Shown piece by piece: positions 5,115-8,205 of a stretch of DNA of 8,205 bases; positions within the stretch are counted from its first letter, which is position 1; each line of letters opens with the position of its first letter. Under the pieces are notes generated by a model. The model was not told the DNA's origin and did no database searches. It saw only the letters and a program-made list of their open reading frames with translations. The translations under genes were made by a program, and so were the position numbers. Origin of the DNA: Victivallales bacterium (GTDB taxonomy: Bacteria; Verrucomicrobiota; Lentisphaeria; Victivallales; SZUA-371). Location of the stretch: positions 1 through 8,205 of the forward strand of contig JAQUZV010000083.1 in NCBI GenBank assembly GCA_028691155.1, given 5' to 3'.

Positions 5115-6275
5115 ATGACCGGAAAAGTCACCGTGGCAGGTTATTTGTGTTTGGACATCGTCCCCCGAATCTGCGCTCCGGCGCCCGGTGAACAGTTCAG
5201 TTACGTTCCCGGCAAACTGCAGGAAATCACCGGAACCGATATGGCCTGCGGCGGCGCGGTCGCCAATACCGGCATGGCGCTGCATATCCTGGGCATACCG
5301 GTCAATCTGGCCGCCCGGCTCGGTGACGATATTGTCGGCATGACCATTCGCGGGATCATCGAATCCTATCACCCGGCCCTGGCGGACAACTTCATTACCG
5401 ACGCCACCGACTCCACCGGCTGTACCGTAGTCCTCAACCCGCCGGGTCAGGACCGGATGTTTCTGGTCAATCCCGGCGCCAATCGTTATTTCGGCGCCGA
5501 CGATGTCAGCGACGCCATGCTGGCGGAAAGCAGGCTGCTGCATTTCGGCTACCCGCCGCTGATGGAAAAGTTTTATCGCCATGACGGCGCGGAAGCACTG
5601 GCATTGTTCCGCCGGGCCCGGCGGCACGGCGCCGCGGTCTCGCTCGACATGAGTCTGCCGGACGGCAATTCGGCCTCAGCCCGGATCAACTGGCGGCAAT
5701 GGCTGCAAAAGGTATTGCCGGAAGTGGATATCTTCCTGCCCTCGCTGGAGGAAATCCGCTTCATGTTGCGCGGCGACTTTTCCGGCGACTACGCCGCCGC
5801 CGGAGCCGTCGCTCACCGTGAACTGCGCGAACTTTCCGGCGAATTGCTGGAAATGGGCGCCGCCGTGGTCGTCATCAAACTCGGCAGTCAGGGCATTTAT
5901 GTGCGTACCACCGCCGCGGCCCCACGTCTGGCGGCCGTCGCCGCACTGGCGCCGGAACAACACGCAAACTGGTTCCAGCGCGAACTGCTTTGTCCCTGTT
6001 TTCAGGCGGAGGTAAAAGGCGCCACCGGAGCCGGCGACTGTACGATCGCCGGTTTTCTGGCCGGAATGCTGCAACAGTTTCCACTGGAACAGACGGCCCG
6101 GCTGGCCTGTGCGGTCGGTTCGTGTAACGTGGAACAACCCGATGCGATCAGTGGACTGTTGCCGCTGGACGCCACCCTGCAACGCCTGGCACAGGGGTGG
6201 GCCATGGAGGATGACAAGATTGATCTCGAGGTTTGGTCACAACAGGCGTCGGGAATATACCAGATTGAAAAATAA
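5115..6275 (+). CDS. PfkB-family (ribokinase-like) sugar kinase
   Basis: This 386-residue cytoplasmic enzyme should transfer phosphate from ATP to a sugar or related alcohol. It begins with the family beta strand (VTVAGYLCLDIV, 5-16). The substrate-loop GG (46-47) is followed by N51 and the LGIPVNLAARLGDD block (59-72). PfkB signature 2 is intact as GATGAGDCTIAG (302-313), with Asp308 the expected catalytic base in the GAGD anion hole. IFLPSLEE (206-213) stands where many members have an N-x-x-E motif, and VVIKLGSQG (252-260) is the usual strand before the nucleotide site. The protein is longer than the common 300-330 residues because of an insert at about 265-297 and a C-terminal tail after about 360. 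GGAGGAG (5102-5108) is 6 bases before ATG. It heads a pair with the dehydrogenase gene 87 bases downstream. The substrate cannot be told from sequence. Confidence 0.88.
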   Translation: MTGKVTVAGYLCLDIVPRICAPAPGEQFSYVPGKLQEITGTDMACGGAVANTGMALHILGIPVNLAARLGDDIVGMTIRGIIESYHPALADNFITDATDSTGCTVVLNPPGQDRMFLVNPGANRYFGADDVSDAMLAESRLLHFGYPPLMEKFYRHDGAEALALFRRARRHGAAVSLDMSLPDGNSASARINWRQWLQKVLPEVDIFLPSLEEIRFMLRGDFSGDYAAAGAVAHRELRELSGELLEMGAAVVVIKLGSQGIYVRTTAAAPRLAAVAALAPEQHANWFQRELLCPCFQAEVKGATGAGDCTIAGFLAGMLQQFPLEQTARLACAVGSCNVEQPDAISGLLPLDATLQRLAQGWAMEDDKIDLEVWSQQASGIYQIEK

Positions 6276-6362
6276 ATTAGGGCTTCAAACACGCAACCGC
6301 GGCGGCACCGGACCGGCAATCGGCGCCACATCCGCATAATCAGCTAATAACGGAGATCATAA

Positions 6363-7415
6363 ATGAGTACGTTTCTCGGAATCGGAATGGGTCCGATTCA
6401 AACCGGTATTTTTCTCAGCGGCGCGGCACAGGGCAAATTCGATCGTCTGGTCGTGGCCGATGTCGACAAGGAACTGATTGCCGCCGTACGTCAAAGCGGC
6501 CGGCTCACCATCAACATCGCCGGTGCCGACCGGCTGAGTCAGGAAGTCATCGCCCCGGTGGAAATTTACGACTCGTCCGATTCGGCCGACCTGGCCCGAT
6601 TGGTCAAGGTGGCCGCCGAAGCCGATGAAATCGCCACGGCGCTGCCCGGCGTGAAATTCTTCACCTATATCGCCTCCTGGCTGCGCGACGGCTTTGCCTT
6701 GGCGCCGGAACGCCGCCGTTTTATCTACACGGCCGAAAATGACAACTTTGCCGCGGAAAAACTGGCAGCGGCAATTGCCCAACCCTTCCCCCACACCTAT
6801 TACCTCAATACGGTAATCGGCAAGATGAGCAAGGTCCTCGACCATGCCGCCGCTACCCCGGAAATGGCGCCGCTCTGCCCCGGACTGCAACGGGGACACC
6901 TGGTGGAATCATTCAATCGGATTCTGATCGGCGAAGCACCGGAAATCGCCTCCCGACGTACCGCCGGACTGTATGCCAAAGCCCAACTGTACCCGTTCGA
7001 GGAAGCCAAGCTTTACGGTCACAACGCCGTTCACTTCCTGCTCGGATGGCAGGCCGCGCAACACGGATTGACCTCGATGCATCAGTTGGCCGCCCATCCG
7101 GAACTGCTTCAGATCGGCCGCGACGCCTTTCTCAATGAATGCGGACCGGCACTGTGCCGCAAATGGGAAGGACAGGACGAACTGTTCACCGCCGACGGGT
7201 TCCGGGCCTATGCCGAAGACCTGCTGGTCCGAATGTGCAACCCGTTTCTGCAGGACCGCGTCGACCGGGTCATTCGCGACCTGCCACGCAAACTTTCACC
7301 CGATGACCGCGTCATGGGAACCATCAAGACCTGCCTGGAACAGGGCGTCGTTCCCACCCATTTCCTGCTGCTGGCCGCCGATTGTCTGCGCCAAATGCAG
7401 TCTGAACCGGCTTAA
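6363..7415 (+). CDS. Mannitol dehydrogenase-family polyol oxidoreductase
   Basis: This 350-residue protein looks like a polyol-specific long-chain dehydrogenase/reductase, the family of mannitol-1-phosphate 5-dehydrogenase and mannitol 2-dehydrogenase. The N-terminal Rossmann part has a glycine-rich loop (GIGMGPIQTG, 6-15). The acidic strand end VVADVD (30-35) suggests NAD rather than NADP. The middle contains TAENDN (123-128) and YLNTVIGKM (147-155), which are family-type blocks. The catalytic signature K-x4-N-x2-H is present as K216, N221 and H224 in KLYGHNAVH, the spacing known for this family. The C-terminal half is helical. It is slightly shorter than typical MtlD. GGAG (6352-6355) lies 7 bases before ATG. 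With the sugar kinase upstream it probably forms a two-step sugar/polyol route. Mannitol itself is only one possible substrate, so no symbol is given. Confidence 0.8.
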   Translation: MSTFLGIGMGPIQTGIFLSGAAQGKFDRLVVADVDKELIAAVRQSGRLTINIAGADRLSQEVIAPVEIYDSSDSADLARLVKVAAEADEIATALPGVKFFTYIASWLRDGFALAPERRRFIYTAENDNFAAEKLAAAIAQPFPHTYYLNTVIGKMSKVLDHAAATPEMAPLCPGLQRGHLVESFNRILIGEAPEIASRRTAGLYAKAQLYPFEEAKLYGHNAVHFLLGWQAAQHGLTSMHQLAAHPELLQIGRDAFLNECGPALCRKWEGQDELFTADGFRAYAEDLLVRMCNPFLQDRVDRVIRDLPRKLSPDDRVMGTIKTCLEQGVVPTHFLLLAADCLRQMQSEPA

Positions 7416-7442
7416 AACCGCGTCTCGCAGTCCGGGAACCCG

Positions 7443-7472
7443 CCGGTCGCTGCCATCGCCGGCGGCGACCGG
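7443..7472 (+). terminator. Strong hairpin between convergent genes, no T run
   Basis: A 12-bp stem (7443-7454 with 7461-7472; one position would be a U-G wobble in the plus-strand RNA) encloses a 6-base loop. It lies 27 bases after the dehydrogenase stop and 33 before the srkA stop. Neither strand has a following T run, so it is not a canonical intrinsic terminator. It may protect mRNA 3' ends or assist termination. Confidence 0.4.
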
Positions 7473-7505
7473 ATCTCATTCCCGCCGGAAGAAAATCAAC
7501 CTGTC

Positions 7506-8205
7506 CTATACCGGCAAATCCCCCTGCAATGACTGCCGGATAATGACGTATTGCTGTTCCAGATCGATTACCTCGCGCCGCCAGAACGCATCCGTTCCCC
7601 ACCCCTCGAAACGCTGGGCGAAGTTGAAATCGACCGTCTGCCGAGCAATCCAGGCCAGAAAATAGATCATCCGCATCGCCCGCAACGGCTCGATCAGCCG
7701 CAGGGTGCGGCGGTCGAAATCCCGCAACATGGTATATCCTTCCAGCAGCCAGGCAATTTCCCGGCGCGACTCCAGGGCATGATCGGGCAACAGCAGCCAG
7801 AGATCCTGAACCGGCGGCCCGACCATCATATCGTCGAAATCGATCAGCATCAAACCTTCGCCCGGCCGCTCCAGAATATTGCCGCGATGGCAGTCCCCGT
7901 GAATCCGGATGAATTCCACCTCCTCGAAGAGCGGCACAATCAATTCCATGAGGCGATCGGCAATTATGGCGAAGGGTTTGCGGCTTTGAGGCGCAATGTA
8001 GTCGCCGTCCAGCAGGATATCGATTTGTTCGCCGGTAGTTTCGAGTGGATGGTGCATAATCCGGTGCGGCGCGTCTTCATAATCGCCGACGCTGTGAACC
8101 CGGGCAATCAAACTGCCGATCCGCCGCCAGGACTCTTCGGTATCGATTTCGATTTCCCGTCCGGAACGTTTCGGATAAACCGCGAAAAAAAAACCGTCGG
8201 AGGTT
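7506..8205 (-). CDS. srkA: Stress response kinase SrkA (YihE/RdoA), N-terminus beyond window
   Basis: This is an aminoglycoside-phosphotransferase-fold Ser/Thr protein kinase. In E. coli, SrkA is linked to envelope and oxidative stress survival. The open frame runs to the right edge, and the 31 residues beyond the internal TTG at 8111 match the family (GFFFAVYP against GFYFAVFP in E. coli), so the real start is outside. The visible 232 residues include the catalytic loop RIHGDCHRGNI (100-110; catalytic Asp104), the metal-binding LIDFDD (120-125), GPPVQDLWLLL (129-139) and IEPLRAMRMIYFLAWIARQ (171-189), all close to the E. coli protein. The C-terminus is complete and ends in TAG at 7508-7506. 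A run of nine A at 8185-8193 (T on the coding strand) encodes the Phe stretch and leaves the frame intact. It is convergent with the dehydrogenase gene. Confidence 0.93.
   Translation of the reverse strand, partial: TSDGFFFAVYPKRSGREIEIDTEESWRRIGSLIARVHSVGDYEDAPHRIMHHPLETTGEQIDILLDGDYIAPQSRKPFAIIADRLMELIVPLFEEVEFIRIHGDCHRGNILERPGEGLMLIDFDDMMVGPPVQDLWLLLPDHALESRREIAWLLEGYTMLRDFDRRTLRLIEPLRAMRMIYFLAWIARQTVDFNFAQRFEGWGTDAFWRREVIDLEQQYVIIRQSLQGDLPV

Noticed and set aside
1..8205. tRNA, rRNA, CRISPR array, insertion sequence or integrase
   Set aside because: No cloverleaf, rRNA core sequence, regularly spaced repeat, transposase motif or terminal repeat pair was seen on reading both strands.

Overview
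The window is bacterial chromosomal DNA. Coding regions are GC-rich (45 of 60 bases at 5581-5640), while the gene-free stretch near the left edge is AT-rich (21 of 60 bases at 301-360). Most genes have GGAG-type ribosome binding sites 5-7 bases before ATG. Three features suggest a Gram-negative member of the Planctomycetes-Verrucomicrobia-Lentisphaerae group: an exported nickel superoxide dismutase, a secreted SGNH-type protein fused to a jelly-roll-like domain, and several Sec-exported proteins of unknown role. This is inference from gene content. No rRNA or other phylogenetic marker is present.

Layout, left to right. Positions 1-58 (minus) are the first 19 codons of a probable lipoprotein that runs off the left edge. 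Positions 59-726 hold no convincing gene, but contain a dyad flanked by -10-like boxes and a GC-rich hairpin. A DUF2807/GIN-domain exported protein (802-1566, minus) is flanked by a clear intrinsic terminator (727-765) and a candidate promoter (1649-1678). A three-gene minus-strand operon follows, transcribed from about 4828 down to 1819: SGNH-hydrolase-like exoprotein (3183-4619), exported Ni-superoxide dismutase sodN (2630-3142) and an exported hypothetical (1819-2613). All three products carry Sec signal peptides, so this looks like an envelope or periplasmic unit.

A 495-base divergent intergenic region (4620-5114) separates this operon from a plus-strand pair: a PfkB-family sugar kinase (5115-6275) and a mannitol-dehydrogenase-family polyol or polyol-phosphate oxidoreductase (6363-7415). 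Together they look like a sugar or polyol catabolic pair of unknown substrate. Converging on them is srkA (7506-8205, minus), a stress response kinase whose N-terminus lies beyond the right edge. A stem with a U-G wobble lies between the two convergent genes.

The points most worth following are the NiSOD, whose metal-binding His1 would be exposed by ordinary signal peptidase rather than by a SodX-type protease; its unusual operon partners; and the approximately 200-base leader of that operon, which has interlocking complementary segments and some resemblance to the HDV ribozyme core. The ribozyme reading is tentative.
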